A DNA stretch of 64,000 nucleotides. Origin: Aculops lycopersici (lineage: Eukaryota; Arthropoda; Arachnida; Trombidiformes; Eriophyidae). Below the pieces are notes generated by a model. It worked only from the letters and a program-made list of their open reading frames with translations. It was not told the origin of the DNA and searched no databases. Within the stretch, counting starts at the first letter, position 1, and every line of letters begins with the position of its first letter. A program made the translations under genes and the position numbers. Below are positions 1 to 12,193 of this stretch, in pieces. The DNA is taken from contig WNKI01000001.1 of the NCBI GenBank assembly GCA_015350385.1, positions 2,713,603-2,777,602 of the forward strand. The letters are read 5' to 3'.

Positions 1-425
1 TCGAAAAAAGGTAACATTGAGAGACATAAGCGAGTCTCTAGTCAACGAGAGAAATAGAATTAAAAAACTAGAGACACAAACTGAAATACCTGTGGCAAAA
101 TTCGCGTGGTAATCGCGCGTCCACCTGACCATAGAGCGAGCGCATCGTCGTCATCGTCTTCGGGAATCAGCAGGTTATCGACTGTCGTCGTGGTCGCGTT
201 TTCGACTCGCTCGCAGTTGTTTGCTGGCAGCAGTGGCAGTGGCAACCACTTTGCCCACACAAGAGAGTCGCTGGTTGTTGCTGTGGCATTTGTAGCGGAG
301 GTGGTGGTGGCGGCGCCGGCGCCGACTACCACGACCACTGCGGCGACGCTGGCCAAAGAGTCGAGGCAATAAGCTGAAAAATGAAACTAAGTTGATCTGG
401 CTAGTTAATTTCAAGAGCACAACTA

Positions 426-470
426 GTCACTCACTCACTCACTCAGCTAGTCAGTCAGTCAGTCATTCAG
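426..470. repeat. Tetranucleotide repeat (CACT)n/(CAGT)n
   Basis: Tandem CACT units run directly into tandem CAGT units, with one interrupted copy near 462. Similar CAGT and CAGC runs recur around 6284-6306, 6730-6760 and 18774-18790. Confidence 0.8.
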
Positions 471-539
471 TTAGCCAGGTAGCCAGCGCCACTGGACACC
501 ACGAAACAACAACAACTGCCGCTGCTCTTGCTCTTGCTC

Positions 540-560
540 ATGATGATGATGATGATGATG
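540..560. repeat. (ATG)7 microsatellite
   Basis: Seven uninterrupted ATG triplets. They create artificial Met or Asp runs in overlapping frames, which I do not regard as coding. Confidence 0.85.
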
Positions 561-1240
561 CCTTGGTATCGTCCAGTTGCTCAATTCAAGCTGCTTATAA
601 CCTTCTCTCGAATCATTGGGACGCCAGAGAGGGGAGCTCACGTTGGAGAGACACCAGGTAGTATGTTAATTCGAATTGATCATTGTGCAACGCAGAGTTG
701 GAGCGCATCGAAAGCTAACAGAAACAAGTGATTGTAATGGAGGGGAATTCTTCATCTTCTGCTCCTTCTTCTTTTCTTTTACTCCGCATCTCCGCTGGTC
801 GCTAGAAGAAGTTAAATGTTTGTAACTTCCACTTGTTGTGGTAGACATTAAACATTCTTTTTCCCCTCTAGTCCCTCAATGAATCGGACGTGAAAAGTTT
901 TCTTTTTCAGCAAAATGAAACAAGCATAACCTGTGCCGACCAGCTACCACAAGCCAGCTGAGCTAGGCAAATGAACATGCAAACTTGATGGAGAGAAAAG
1001 TCGCCTATTCATTTGGCGGAATTTCATGGTCATCTTTCGGGTCGTTTGCATCCTAGGAGCAACTTGTGGCTACTTTGGTCGGCCAACTGAAGTCGCCACT
1101 AGAGTGAGTAAACTCGATTTGGTTTCCATGTTCTCTGTGTGTCCAATTCAATTCATGGAACTTGACTCGCTGAAAATTTACTTGGTTGGTTGGCCTTATG
1201 ATCAACCAGCCGCTCACCAAGAGAGCGGCTAATAAACTAG

Positions 1241-1270
1241 TCTCTTTTTTTCTGTAGTTTCTAGGTAAGA
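1241..1270 (+). promoter_or_regulatory. Candidate recursive splice (ratchet) site or 7-nt microexon
   Basis: A strong polypyrimidine tract follows a CTAAT-like branch point near 1230 and leads into TAG (1255-1257). Seven bases later comes TTTCTAG followed by GTAAGAG, so an acceptor AG ending at 1264 abuts a donor starting at 1265. Joined acceptor-donor sequences of this type mark recursive splicing in giant insect introns. The alternative reading is a 7-nt microexon (1258-1264). The orientation matches hth transcription. Confidence 0.4.
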
Positions 1271-1599
1271 GCATAGAAAACAAGTGGTTTTTTGGGCAAA
1301 CAGCATGAAGTCTCCTGTTGCGCTAAAATGCAACCAGGATTCTCGAGCTCATAGGCCATAAGCCAGAGAGGTGGACACGAAAAGCCAAACGCCTCCTTAG
1401 TATTCATCCTCCTCCTTCTTAGGGAAAAATGGCTAATCCGCTTTCCATTGAATCCAATTGAATCGGCACAACGTCTAATAATAACCATAATTTTCCTCAG
1501 TTCACCTGTCGACTTGGTGGTTTGCTTAACTTTTTTGAGCTATCCAACTGGAAGGCGAGACACTAGTTTTGTGTTTGTTTCAAATTGTTGCGCAAACAA

Positions 1600-1645
1600 A
1601 ACAACAACAACAACAACAGCAACAATAATAACAATAATAGTAACA
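1600..1645. repeat. (CAA)n/(AAT)n-rich microsatellite
   Basis: About eight CAA units pass into a CAATAATAA-type imperfect repeat. Confidence 0.8.
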
Positions 1646-1954
1646 GTTAGCTCCTGTCTTGTCGTGTCTAGCTCTATCTAGTGACTACATTAGTCTGTAG
1701 TGAAGTTGTTGTATGACTAGACAGGTTGTGAGATATGTTGACGTTGATGGGCTCGTCATCCTGCAGATGCTTTCACCATCTCCATCGACATCATCATAAT
1801 CATATTCAGCAAACAGAGAGAAAGAGCAGCCCATCATCCTGTAGACTAACAGCAGGCCAAGTATGACTAACAGCCAGCAGGAAGGACGAGTCAACACTTT
1901 GCGCAAATATCGCACTTGGGTGTCACTTGTGGCAGCTTACCACTTCATGTTACT

Positions 1955-2018
1955 AGTGGTGGTGGTGGTGGTGGTGGTGACAGTAGTAGTAGCAGTAGCA
2001 GCAGTAGTGGTAGTAGTG
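1955..2018. repeat. (GGT)n followed by (AGT/AGC)n compound repeat
   Basis: Nine or so GGT triplets followed by AGT and AGC triplets. Valine-rich ORFs here are produced by the repeat. Confidence 0.85.
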
Positions 2019-2475
2019 TGCTGGTGTACTGTGTACTTGGGGGCGCCCAACGCGATGATTGGCTCGCGTATGCTCTTTAAGTTACCTGGCGCAGGTGAGC
2101 TTATTACGCATTAGCTAAGTTTGTTTTCTTTGAAGACAGAAGAGAAGCGGCAAAAACAGAAGCTAGTTGTCAGCGTAACACACTCTGCTCAATTGGCTCA
2201 CAACACATTTCACGTTTCAAATCTAATAGCTTGTTTGTGTTCTATTTATTTTTATTCTTTGTAAAAGAGTGGAAATAACTCAACTACCACTACTATTGCT
2301 ACTGCTATCAAGTCATTGCAAGAGTCGGCAAGAGACATTCAAATGGTGCAGCGTCAATCTGGAGGCGACACGCGCGCTTCAATCGAAACTCGAGACAACA
2401 GACTCAAAGTCAAGTCCTCGTGTTTGTCTATCCCTCTCTCTCTGTTCCACTCGTGGGCTGCGACTATAAATGGGC

Positions 2476-2496
2476 GAGAAAGAGAGAGAGAGAGAG
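2476..2496. repeat. (GA)n tract
   Basis: Uninterrupted GA dinucleotides. Comparable GA/TC tracts are spread through the hth noncoding domain (3434, 3850, 17320, 26612, 28581, 43190). They could act as GAGA-factor binding sites, but that is inference. Confidence 0.8.
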
Positions 2497-3173
2497 GCGT
2501 AAAGTTGTTGATTGGGGCGCATGAAGTTTGTTGGCTCCTTGCTGCTCTTTCAAGTGAGCAGCAAGTTGCTCAAACTCAACGTTGAGACAGGTAGTCTCTT
2601 GGAGCATTGTGGCAGTAGCACTGATGCTGCTGCTGCTGCTTCTGCTTCTACGACAGGTGGAGTTTCTCAAGTTCTGCTTGCTTCGTTTATTGATGGGCTT
2701 ATATACAATAAACTCCCGTCTCGGGATAACTGGTCCAAGTGGGCGCGGTTGTCGGGCTCGCCCCGATGGCCCATGCGAATAGGCCAGGACTCATAACTTG
2801 ACAGAGGCAGACTGACGGGATGGCAAAGTGCACCGCTCAGATCGGTAGCAGTAGTGGTCCAACTTTTTGCTTTTCTACACATACACACTCTGTTCCCGTG
2901 TTTGTGTCCCCAAAGCGCCAACAACTCAGGTGAGCACTTCTCTCGTTTCGTCGTTGTGTTAGTATCGCTTTGCACTAGGCAACGACGAACTATAATGAGC
3001 TCAAAATTGACACAATGTGCTGCCACTACTCCTCTCGCCGCTCACAATGGCAACCCCAAACTGGGGACAAAAATTCTAGTTTCCGACGTGTAAACTCAAA
3101 CTCCCAAGCGAATTGACGACAACTTTAGCCGCTTTTCTCGCTATCTATCGTGTCTGTTGCTACTGTTGCAACC

Positions 3174-3216
3174 ACTGCTACTGCTATTGCTACTGCTGCT
3201 ACTGCTCCTACCGCTG
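3174..3216. repeat. (TACTGC)n imperfect hexanucleotide repeat
   Basis: Tandem CTGCTA and TACTGC units with point changes. They encode artificial Cys/Tyr runs on the + strand. Confidence 0.75.
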
Positions 3217-3433
3217 CGACATCTTGGCAGTGAAAAGCCCACGGCAGGTAGACTCAACGCAAGGGAGTAAAAACAACCACTTGTTTCTATCCACGCGGCA
3301 CTCGTCTCGTTGTCGCAGTCGTCGTCCAGTTGCTCTTTTTGCCCCTAACTCCTTGAGTCTCCACTTCTCTGCTCAGTTACCCAGTGGCTCGCTTGTCGCG
3401 AACGTCGACAACTGAAGCCGGTGGGTTCACTTG

Positions 3434-3455
3434 ATAGAGAGAGAGAGAGAGAGAG
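3434..3455. repeat. (GA)n tract
   Basis: Eleven tandem GA dinucleotides with no interruptions. Confidence 0.8.
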
Positions 3456-4321
3456 TCGCCTCCACTCGCTCACCTGTTCACTCACTAGCTGGATAGCTAA
3501 ATAGCCTGAATGGCTAGGCGATCTCATTGCAGCCAGCTAATGCTGCCCATGAACTCGGCAGTGATGTGAGAATTTTAGCCATGGCGACGTTTGCTAGTGA
3601 CGACAGCAAACGAGGAATACGAAGGCGACGAGGACCGAAAAAGGAACGCGACGACACATCCACTCGATTGCAATCAAATGGCCGAGCGACTGACTGCGAA
3701 TCTCAAAGGACACGAAGTGGTCGGCGAGTCAATTTACATTCACTTTGTATGTGCAAATGGGCATCTCATCTCATCATCATCGTTGTCCTATTCCTCCTCC
3801 TCCTCCTCCTTCTAGTCTCGTTCTCGCCTTTGGAGACACGAAAGACACAGAGAGAGAGAGAGAGTCTCCGTGGAATTAGATTCTGCGACGAGACGAGAAA
3901 TACTCAATGGAACTCGTTGAAAGTCGCGTCGCGTCGCATGGCATCGTTGTCTTGCATCCCGCCGCCAGGTAGGCGACGGCGAGTCAAGTGGCTGACGCGA
4001 CGGCGCTTGTGTCGGCATATAGCAAGCATGTGGCGGTGCGTCTGTTAACTCTCGTAGACCTACAGAGATGAGCAAAAGAGCAACAGCATCAATGCTAATG
4101 CCAGGATAATGTAGCTCAACTGTGGGAGTGGCGCGAGCAGAGCGTCGAGAGTTTAATGTTACAGGCGCCCGAGTGTCGGTGGCCGCCGGAAATTGTAGGG
4201 CGACTTGAGTTTGTAAGGCGAGGAGGCGAAATACAAAGTAAAGTTTACCTGCTGCTACTTAATTCCTCCATTCGCTCGTTGGTCGATGTCACCGCGCAAA
4301 TGGGCGACTTGAGCTGGCGCA

Positions 4322-4330
4322 CAGGTAAGT
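4322..4330 (+). promoter_or_regulatory. Perfect CAG|GTAAGT juxtaposed splice motif
   Basis: The sequence CAG GTAAGT is a perfect consensus for a recursive splice point, with AG ending at 4324 and GT at 4325. Its upstream pyrimidine tract is poor, so it could equally be an unused cryptic donor. Confidence 0.25.
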
Positions 4331-4639
4331 GAGCAGGTGGGCAGCAGTTGCTAGAGCAGAAGCGGCGGCAGCCGGAGCGACGCGCGGCTCTCCTGAGCGT
4401 GAGGCTGTTCCACGCGTTAACTTGGCCGCAGCACTAACGCAACTAACGCAGGTCGACAGGTAGTGATGGTGGTGTCTATAAGATGCTCACTTTCAAAAAC
4501 AGCCAGTGGTTGTAGTTGGCCTTTCGAGTTACTAATGGCGCCCAATGGACTCCATCCTAGTGGCCGGCAGCGTTGGCGACAAGTAGTAGTAGTAATGGTA
4601 GTAGTAGTGGTGTTGGTGGTGGCCAACTAATGCCACTTC

Positions 4640-4666
4640 TGATACTACATCCACTGCAGGTAAACT
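4640..4666 (+). promoter_or_regulatory. Candidate ratchet splice site
   Basis: A fairly pyrimidine-rich stretch ends in CTGCAG at 4659 and is followed at once by GTAAAC. A TAAT-like branch motif lies about 30 nt upstream. It is weaker than the site at 1264/1265. Confidence 0.25.
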
Positions 4667-4784
4667 CTAACAGAATCAATCGTGTTCACTGGCATCATTG
4701 GCACTTAGTGTCTATCGCCTCTCTTCTTGCTCCTTGAGGAGGCGACCGCTCGCCTTGGATCTATAAGTTGATGTAAATGTGTAA

Positions 4785-4826
4785 ACTCCACTCCACTCCA
4801 CTCCACTCCACTCTACTTCACTCCAC
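4785..4826. repeat. (CTCCA)n pentanucleotide repeat
   Basis: Six near-perfect CTCCA units followed by degenerate CTACTTCACTCCA copies. This is a different period from the di- and trinucleotide repeats that dominate the rest of the region. Confidence 0.85.
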
Positions 4827-6719
4827 CAACTAAAAGAGGAACGTCAACCTTCTTCTTGGTGGACTTTTTAAACTTGATCACTTGGCGCGCGAGGAATGCG
4901 AAGGCCACTTAAAAACTCCCGCTCTCCCTCCTCCACTTTGCTGTCTATCTATCTGTCTCTAAGTCTCTCTGTCCGACAGGCGATCCGATTATTGGCGTCA
5001 CCAGCATTAGCAGCCATTAGGTTAACCGTCTAGTCGGTGAGTCAGGTGGCTTGCAATCAAATTAGCTGGGTCGTCTTCGTTGCGCTGGTTTCGTCGTCAT
5101 TTCCGGTGAAACGCAGCGACGAGAGTCGAGTGGCGCCTGTCAATTAATATGCCTGAGCCTGAGCCTCAGACGCTCGAGCTGGAGCTAGAGTTGGGGCTGC
5201 AAGAGACTGGCTGTGTCAGTGTTGTCGTTGTTATATAACCAGCGCGACACCAAAGCCACTTTGGCCTCAGAGTTTAGGAGGAAGTGGTTGGTGTGCAAAG
5301 TTGGTTGGCTTCGCGCCTCTATTAGCGCGCTTTAGATTGAAGTGAGGTTAGCAGCATCTAGAGGCATTCGATGTTTAGCCTCAGCCTTTGCACTGGAATT
5401 GCCAGCAGCACTTTCGGCAACCTGAAACAAATTTTGCAACTTTAGCTGGAGGGAAGGGGAACGCCGAAGCCAGCAGCAGCAGCAGCAACAACAACAATGA
5501 GCTGCGCCAGTTTTAGAGTGGCACTCGCCTCTCCTGTGTCTCTAAAGCGAAGTGAGCAGCCTACTCAACTGGCAACTAGCAACTCGCTGCTCACTGAGGT
5601 TACAACTCCGGCGGGCGGCAAGGGGGATGGTGGGCGCCACTTACCCTGGGCGCGTTGCGCAACGCGCGCCACCACCAGCCAGCCAGTGCGTCTCGTCTGC
5701 CTACACAAACTAGAGCCAGCCTCTTAGGCAACTTGATGGACGCCCGCGAGCAAGTGAGTGATACATTCACGTCACTTATATAGGCACACTTCCTGTTCTC
5801 AAATTCTTTATCAACACGACGACGACGACGACGACTGCCACTGCCACTGCGACCACCAACTCGAGTTTGGAGCGACGCCACGAGGCAAGCCGGCTGACTG
5901 GCTCGCTGGGCGCAAAGTTTTGCCGTCTAGTGGTCTCTAGTCCGATCGTCGGTTTGTCGGTGGCTCTGCTACTTTTAGTTGCCTCTAGTTGCCTCTAGTT
6001 GTTGTTGTTGTTCCAATTCCATTCACTTTGCTCGCTCGCCCCTTGATTGTGCGCCCAGGAAGCAGCGAGCGACTTGTGAGTCACAAGTCGCGCCACTAGC
6101 GACCGCCGCCACTACCACCAACTTCCACGGAAACCACCGGCGGCACGTGAAAGAGTTTTCCTGTATTGTTTCTTCCTCTTCCCTTTCGTCCTCTTGTGTC
6201 CCAACCGTTTGCCAGGCAACGCGACGCGAAGAAACGAAACGTAACCCGCGCTCCTGCCTCACTCGCCCACCACCAAGGCGCTTGGCAGCCAGCCAGCCAG
6301 CCAGCGACTAGCGCTACTAAGTGATTGTTGTTGCCGCTCTCCAGCTCGAAAAGCTACCGACGGACGCCAACATTTGGGACCAGCCAATCTGGTCTTGGTT
6401 GCTGTAGTTTCAGTTGCTGCTGCTATTGCTGTTGCGTCGAAAGTTTAATTCCCAAACAATGGGAAAGAAGCTGGCCGGTCGTGGTCGAGCTAGAGTACGG
6501 ATTCGCAGGCTTCAGGGCAACACTAGCTCTCTCTCTCGTCGATCAAAAACTGAATTGATGCTGTAGCACCAAAAGCACAACCGCCGCCACCACTAGCTAG
6601 AGCTGGCGGGCGGACGGGCGGGCGCTAAGTGCGAGCTTGTATTTGCTGTCCGGCCGGAAGCTGCGACGGCGGCAGCCTGGTAGAGGCTCGGCCGACAAGC
6701 TGAGGTGCTGGCTGGCTAG

Positions 6720-6790
6720 TGGTCCAACTAGAGTCAGTCAGTCAGTCAGCCAGCCAGCTAGCTAGACGACTAGTCGCTAGGTTAGTGGCA
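6720..6790. repeat. CAGT/CAGC/CTAG tetranucleotide-rich patch
   Basis: Tandem CAGT units pass into CAGC units, then GCTAGCTAG and further CTAG tetramers. CTAG is conspicuously frequent here and through the hth noncoding domain. Confidence 0.65.
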
Positions 6791-9342
6791 AGCTAGTTGC
6801 AATTGTGTGTGCGAGCGAGACTTTGAGTGCAGCGCGCCAAATGCCACAGCTAAAATAGCCAACATTGACCGACTCGCTCTGGCTCAACTATGGCAGCGGC
6901 GGCAACACTAAACGCCGCATCCTCTCCAACTTCGTCGCTTCCGTTGAGCTCAATTGGGCCTATAACTTTGCTGGCCGGTGGTTGGTGTTGTTATCGAGTT
7001 GGTGGTTGCAGTTGTAGCTCGGGCAACGAGCAAACGAAACCAAGACTAAGACGACGACGATGAGATGAGATGAGATGAGGCACACAAACGAGAAACTCGT
7101 CGTAGTCGTCTTCTCTCATCGCCGCTGCTGCTATTGCTTCCACTGCCACCACCAATCGGTGGCAGCGGCGGCCAAGTTGGCGAGACCAAGTTGGCGGATG
7201 AAAAGGATAGTACAATTGCTGGCTAGACATGTGCAATATCAATAATAATAATAACAATAATACCACCAGCCAGCCAGCTAGCAAACCAACCAGTCAACTG
7301 CTCGCAGCTAAAGTGATGCGGTCGCTATAGTTTGTTTGCCTGCTACTTTAGTCGTCCTTTGGGTTTTCCTCTTCTCCTTCTCCCTCTTCGCCTTTGAGGG
7401 AAAAGACACTGGACTCAATAGCGAGACATTCCGAGCTTCCAGCGTCCAGTTGAGCCGCCGCCAAATTGTCTCCAAATACCCTCTCACTTTGCCTATCGAC
7501 GTGGTAGTCGCGGTCGTGGTGTCGCTAGGCTGCTCGCTGTTGTATTAAAGTTTTATCTACAAACAAAGATCTAATCGAAACTTTGCAGAGAAGAGAGAGA
7601 AAATGGAGAAGGAGAAGAGGAGAAAAGCAACAGCGAGTGGCGGCAAAATTCGGCCCAATGTTGTAGCCACGACTAAAGCTGGCAGAGAGTTACGCAACTC
7701 GCAAGTAGTGTGACGCAACTTTGAGGAGTTTCTCTCTCTCTCTCGCTCGCTTCTAGAGTCGCACATCTAGTTAGTCCCCAAAACTAGAGACCACGACGAG
7801 CAAGACAAAACTTGCATGCTGCACTCGGATGAGTTTCCGCTTCCACCGGAGAGTCCAAAGCACGCAAGATGTACGCGACCACTGAGGCCAATCTCATGAG
7901 TTCCAACTACTTGGCTCCGACGACTGCAGCCTCCCGAGTAGTTTGCGCTTCAGCTCGCTTTTAGTTTGCTTTGCTTTTGGCTGATTTTGCGCCAGGCCCA
8001 TTCATCAACATGACAAAAGTATCGCCGGTTTGGCTGCTCCGGTTCTTCTCTCCCTCTCTCTCTCTCCCACTTCCAACTCTCGATAGTTTTAGTCTCAGAA
8101 CTCTGAACTTTCGGCGACCAAGAGGACGAGCACCGCGACCACAACCACGAGGAGAGAAGAGACAACAAACTTTCTGTCTATAGTCTTTAGTTGGTGGTGG
8201 TTGTCTAATGAAAGTGTCAGTGAGGAGTCTGCTTTGGGTAGATAAAGGATTTCTCGTTGGTCCGCTATGTCCGCTAGTTCCGCCTGTCCAATCCAATCGA
8301 GTCCAGTGGTTGCGGTTGTGGTTGGTAACTAGTGGTGCAAGTGGCCAGCCAAATAAGAGGCAAATGCAAACTTAAGCATCACTATAACCAACTAAAACTA
8401 GACGAGCATCGCCGGCCGGCCGGCGGTCGCACAAATTTGCCACTGAATTGGACCCTTGTTTCCGGTCAGCACGAGGCGCAACTGTGATGCGTTATCTTGC
8501 TCTCTCTTGTGGGCGAAAATTTATGCATATATAATTGATTAGCTTACTTGGTTGGTGCACTATGGTTGGCGCTTTGCTTGGAACGTGGCCCTGGCCGGAA
8601 GTGTCCGGCGGAAGGAAGTTGTGCGCATGGCGTTGCGCTTGCTTGTCCCTCTTCTATGCTGCCATCAACGTAGTCGCCGATTGCGCTTTTGAGAGGGATA
8701 GATAGAGAGAGCGGGTAGAGTCTAGCAACTGCAGAATCTCTACTGGAGGGCTATCACTCAGTCGCTTGCTTGGATGGCATCGTATACGTGCTAGTGTTAG
8801 TTGCAGTTGCGTTGTCACTTGTCGATCACAAGCAATGAATGTACCATAGGTTATGCTGATTCAACGTAATGACACCAAACTATGCACTATCAAAACTAAC
8901 ATCACCATGATAAACTGGCGCTTGCGTGGTGAGAATCTGTATGATCGGATTATAACGCCAATGCCACTAAATCTATCAATAGAAGTGGAAACATTTGATG
9001 TTGATCTTCTCCTCTCTCTTCTATTCTAAATTACTGCCCCCTCCTTCTCAAGTGTATGTTGACTGGGTGTCTGTGAGCAAACACACAATCGGCTCAAGTG
9101 GCTCTCCAGTTGCGGTGAGAGTTGTTTTCGTGTGGTTTGCTAAACTTTCAGTCTTGAACTATGAACCTCAACTCAATGGTGTCGAGTTCATTGACGCAGA
9201 GGATATTTGCGGTGGCAACAACGCCAATTGACTGAGACTCACACCCTTACTAAGAGTTTACATGCCATGTGTGCAAACTCTAGCCGCCGTCCCACAAACG
9301 TTCTTAGCTGATGAAGGGTGCCCCAGAGTTAGAGTTAGTCAG

Positions 9343-9381
9343 TGTATATATATATCTATGTATGTATGTATGTATGTATAT
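9343..9381. repeat. (TA)n and (TATG)n microsatellite
   Basis: A short TA run followed by five tandem TATG units. Confidence 0.85.
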
Positions 9382-10835
9382 CTCTCGCTCTAGTGGAAGC
9401 TCTTGCGGCTTATTTCTTGGCGCTTGCGAGTTTCCATCTATGTTCGTTTGTCCGTCTGCATGTAAGTTTCATTTGTAGACAGGACTTCGAGCGAGAGGAT
9501 AAGCGCCCATAGCCGTCAACACTGAGAGACGTCGCTATGCGCTCCTCTGCTGCTCCTCGTACACCATGCACCGCCACTTGCACCAACCGGACCTAGCGCC
9601 TCCAGCACGAGACCAGATTACGCAATGCAGAAATAATGATGATTGGCGTAATGATCCATCCGGTGCCGGCAGCGCTCGTCGTCCATGTGGCACCACGACC
9701 GTGGCCAATGGCGCTCGTGTTAACACCAAAACCATGCCATCATCGCTTGAGCTCAGAGAGATGATCGTCGTCCATGCTGCTTATACTTCCTCTTCGGTTA
9801 GTTTGATATGATGAGCGCCCCTCAATCCAAGTCCATCTGCCTGTCGCTAGAGCAGTGAAAACAACACAAGTGAGCACAGGCTCACTTGTAGTCTTATTTG
9901 CTAGCTTCGCTTTTTGGCCACGTAAACTTTGAGCGAGTTTCATGTATATAAAATTAGGCACGCCTCGTCCTTCACCTAGCGGTGGACTAGTCACGCCACA
10001 GCCGCCGCCGCCGCCACCACCACTACTATCGCCGATAAACACAAGGTATCGACTTTTCAGGCGCCAGAGACGTATGCGACTCCGTCGCTATCACCAACAC
10101 CGAAGCCACCACCACTACTACCCTCCGCAACAAACGACTTCCAGCTCGCTGAGCTAGACTGACTAAAATGATCGCACGCGTTATAATCCCATTGCCCGTC
10201 TGCCTACCTGGCAGTGGCGGTGGTAGACCCGTTGTGTTGTATGTTGACGACATTGACTCAGCACTATCGCTTAGTTTGTTGGATGGTTACGTAGAGACAA
10301 CATTGCCGTCATCGTGAGCCTCGACGACGCGCCCAGATTAAGTGCCCATCAGGGGCTTTCATTTCGTCATAGTCGCTAGCTATTCTTTGTGTGCAGATCC
10401 CTCTCTCGAGAATCTAGTTGTATTGGCAGCCGTAGTGGAGTCAAGTTCACCAAGTTAATGTCAAGCAAACCCATTGAGGCACTCAAATGATGTCAATCAA
10501 CGCCGCTGATGACACATCTCAACTGCTCTCGCTCTCCTCCTATCTCTAAGCTTGCTTGGAAAAATTGTGCACTTCCATCGGGAGCTAAGAGCTCCCAGCC
10601 AACCGCCAGACTGTGCGCTTCTGAGTTCTCCAATTTTGCAATTGTGTATTCTGTAAGTCTCACCATCGTCCTATTTGTCCCCATAGTCTTGGCGGTGACA
10701 GGGGTATTCTAGTGCTAGAGGTATTAGAGAATGGAATTAGAGCTCCTCGAGGGTAGTAGCCAAGTATGAGTAGCATTAATGAACCAAATAGGCAAGCAGA
10801 CAGACTCTCTAAGTTCTATGATCCTGTGAGGCGGT

Positions 10836-10854
10836 CTACCTTGTCTCAAGGTAG
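10836..10854. repeat. Perfect 8-bp hairpin
   Basis: CTACCTTG and CAAGGTAG are perfect inverted complements around a TCT loop. The stem contains the AAGGTAG/CTACCTT core that resembles the CAGGTAG family common in this intron. Function unknown. Confidence 0.5.
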
Positions 10855-12193
10855 GTTAACCTTGTGGTGGTCGTCATCTCCAACGTCGTGGTGGATGGAT
10901 AGGAAATAGTGAAAAGTTTCATTGGTGCAATTTGTTCAATTTCGCGCTAGAGGGTTCACATTTTGTTGGACAAAGGCGCAAAATTTCAGCGCGCCGGATT
11001 CTTCCTCTCGTCTTAAACTCGGATGCGCGAGGAAATTTTTGGTTGGTGGTGGTGGATTGGGGCCAGTTGCAAGAGGGTTCGCACATTACCGCTGCCACCG
11101 AGGATTCTCTCCCTCTCGCATTCTCCTCCTCGCTAGTCTATTCCAATGTTGAGCTTTCGGATTTAGTTTTAGTTGCTCTTGTTTATGTATAAAAAGCGAG
11201 AGAGTTTGTATTTGGCGGTGGAAGTAGTAGTGGCATCGGCAGTTTCCAAATGCAATTTTGTTCCTTGTTCCACCACGACTTTTGCCATTCTTCTGTGGCA
11301 GTTGTTGATTCCATCGAGTTCACCGTTTTGCTCTCTTGGGTTCCTCCACCACCACTACTTTGCTCTACTCTGCCTTTGCGCGTTGAATTGATGTCGCCGT
11401 TTTGGTTTGCTCTTTGGTTAAAGCTTTTAAAAGTGAGCCATAGCCAAAACTCAACTTCTAAACTTTAAGCCAAATTTCCTCTTTAATTTTGAATCGGTTT
11501 AATTCAATTTTTTCCTCTTGGTTTAACGGACAAAAAGAATTGAATTTCCTCCACTCTCGCGCCAAACGCCAGCCAACTTCCTCTTTCACTCTATTCGTCG
11601 CCATCATTGCCGCGTGGCCATCATGCTATTAGAGTTTGTTGGTCCCATTGTTGTACATCCTGCAGCAGTTGGCCTAAAAAATTGATAGAATAGATTTCCA
11701 AATTTCACGTGGTGCCAGTGGTTGTGATGATTGCAATGTGACTGCTGGTCAATAGAAGACACCATTGGTTTAGAATATTGGATTTGTTTGCCACACAGGC
11801 AACTTGATTCTGTTTCCCATCAATAGGTTGTTGCTGGTCGATAAGGTGATCCTTTTGTAGTTTTCTAAAGCCAATAGACAAGCAATCCGTGATTTACGTA
11901 TGACCCAGTGACATGCATGAAAGTCTTCTCTGACAATTCGACAAACTAACTCCTCTGGTTTCTGTTTTGACTTAACCAATCTAGTTGAAGCAAATGAGCA
12001 GCTCTCTTGGTCTTGATCCAGTTCTGATTGACTGTTACTATGTTTCCGTTCTTGTGTACTAATTGTTCCCCTCCTGATTCCTCACCATACCCATACCTTT
12101 ATCATCATCATCATTATCTCAAATCATAACTCATCATGCTGTAATATGCTATAATACGACATAATAAATGAACAAACCAACTCACCCTCTTAG

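Larger units (their letters stand above)
1..12193 (+). other. Putative upstream intron of the hth/Meis gene, noncoding
   Basis: No exon that I can recognise lies here. The stretch ends at a good 3' splice site (CTCACCCTCTTAG, AG at 12192-12193) that opens the homeodomain exon, so at least its 3' part is intron. It holds many microsatellites, at least seven CAGGTAG heptamers, GA tracts and a candidate ratchet splice point at 1264/1265. ORFs of up to 173 codons occur but are low-complexity products of CTC, ATC or GGT repeats. Preceding exons, including the Meis N-terminal domain, are presumably upstream of the window. A short exon here could have been missed. Confidence 0.6.

Noticed and set aside
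3527..4048. 173-codon + strand ORF with a hydrophobic segment
   Set aside because: The hydrophobic segment comes from ATC and CTC microsatellites, the rest is Arg/Ser-rich random-looking sequence, and no motif is recognised.
9566..9811. ORF considered as an upstream hth linker exon
   Set aside because: It contains a faintly Meis-like Asp/Ser/Gly stretch but cannot be aligned to the Meis linker, and no fitting splice pair was found.
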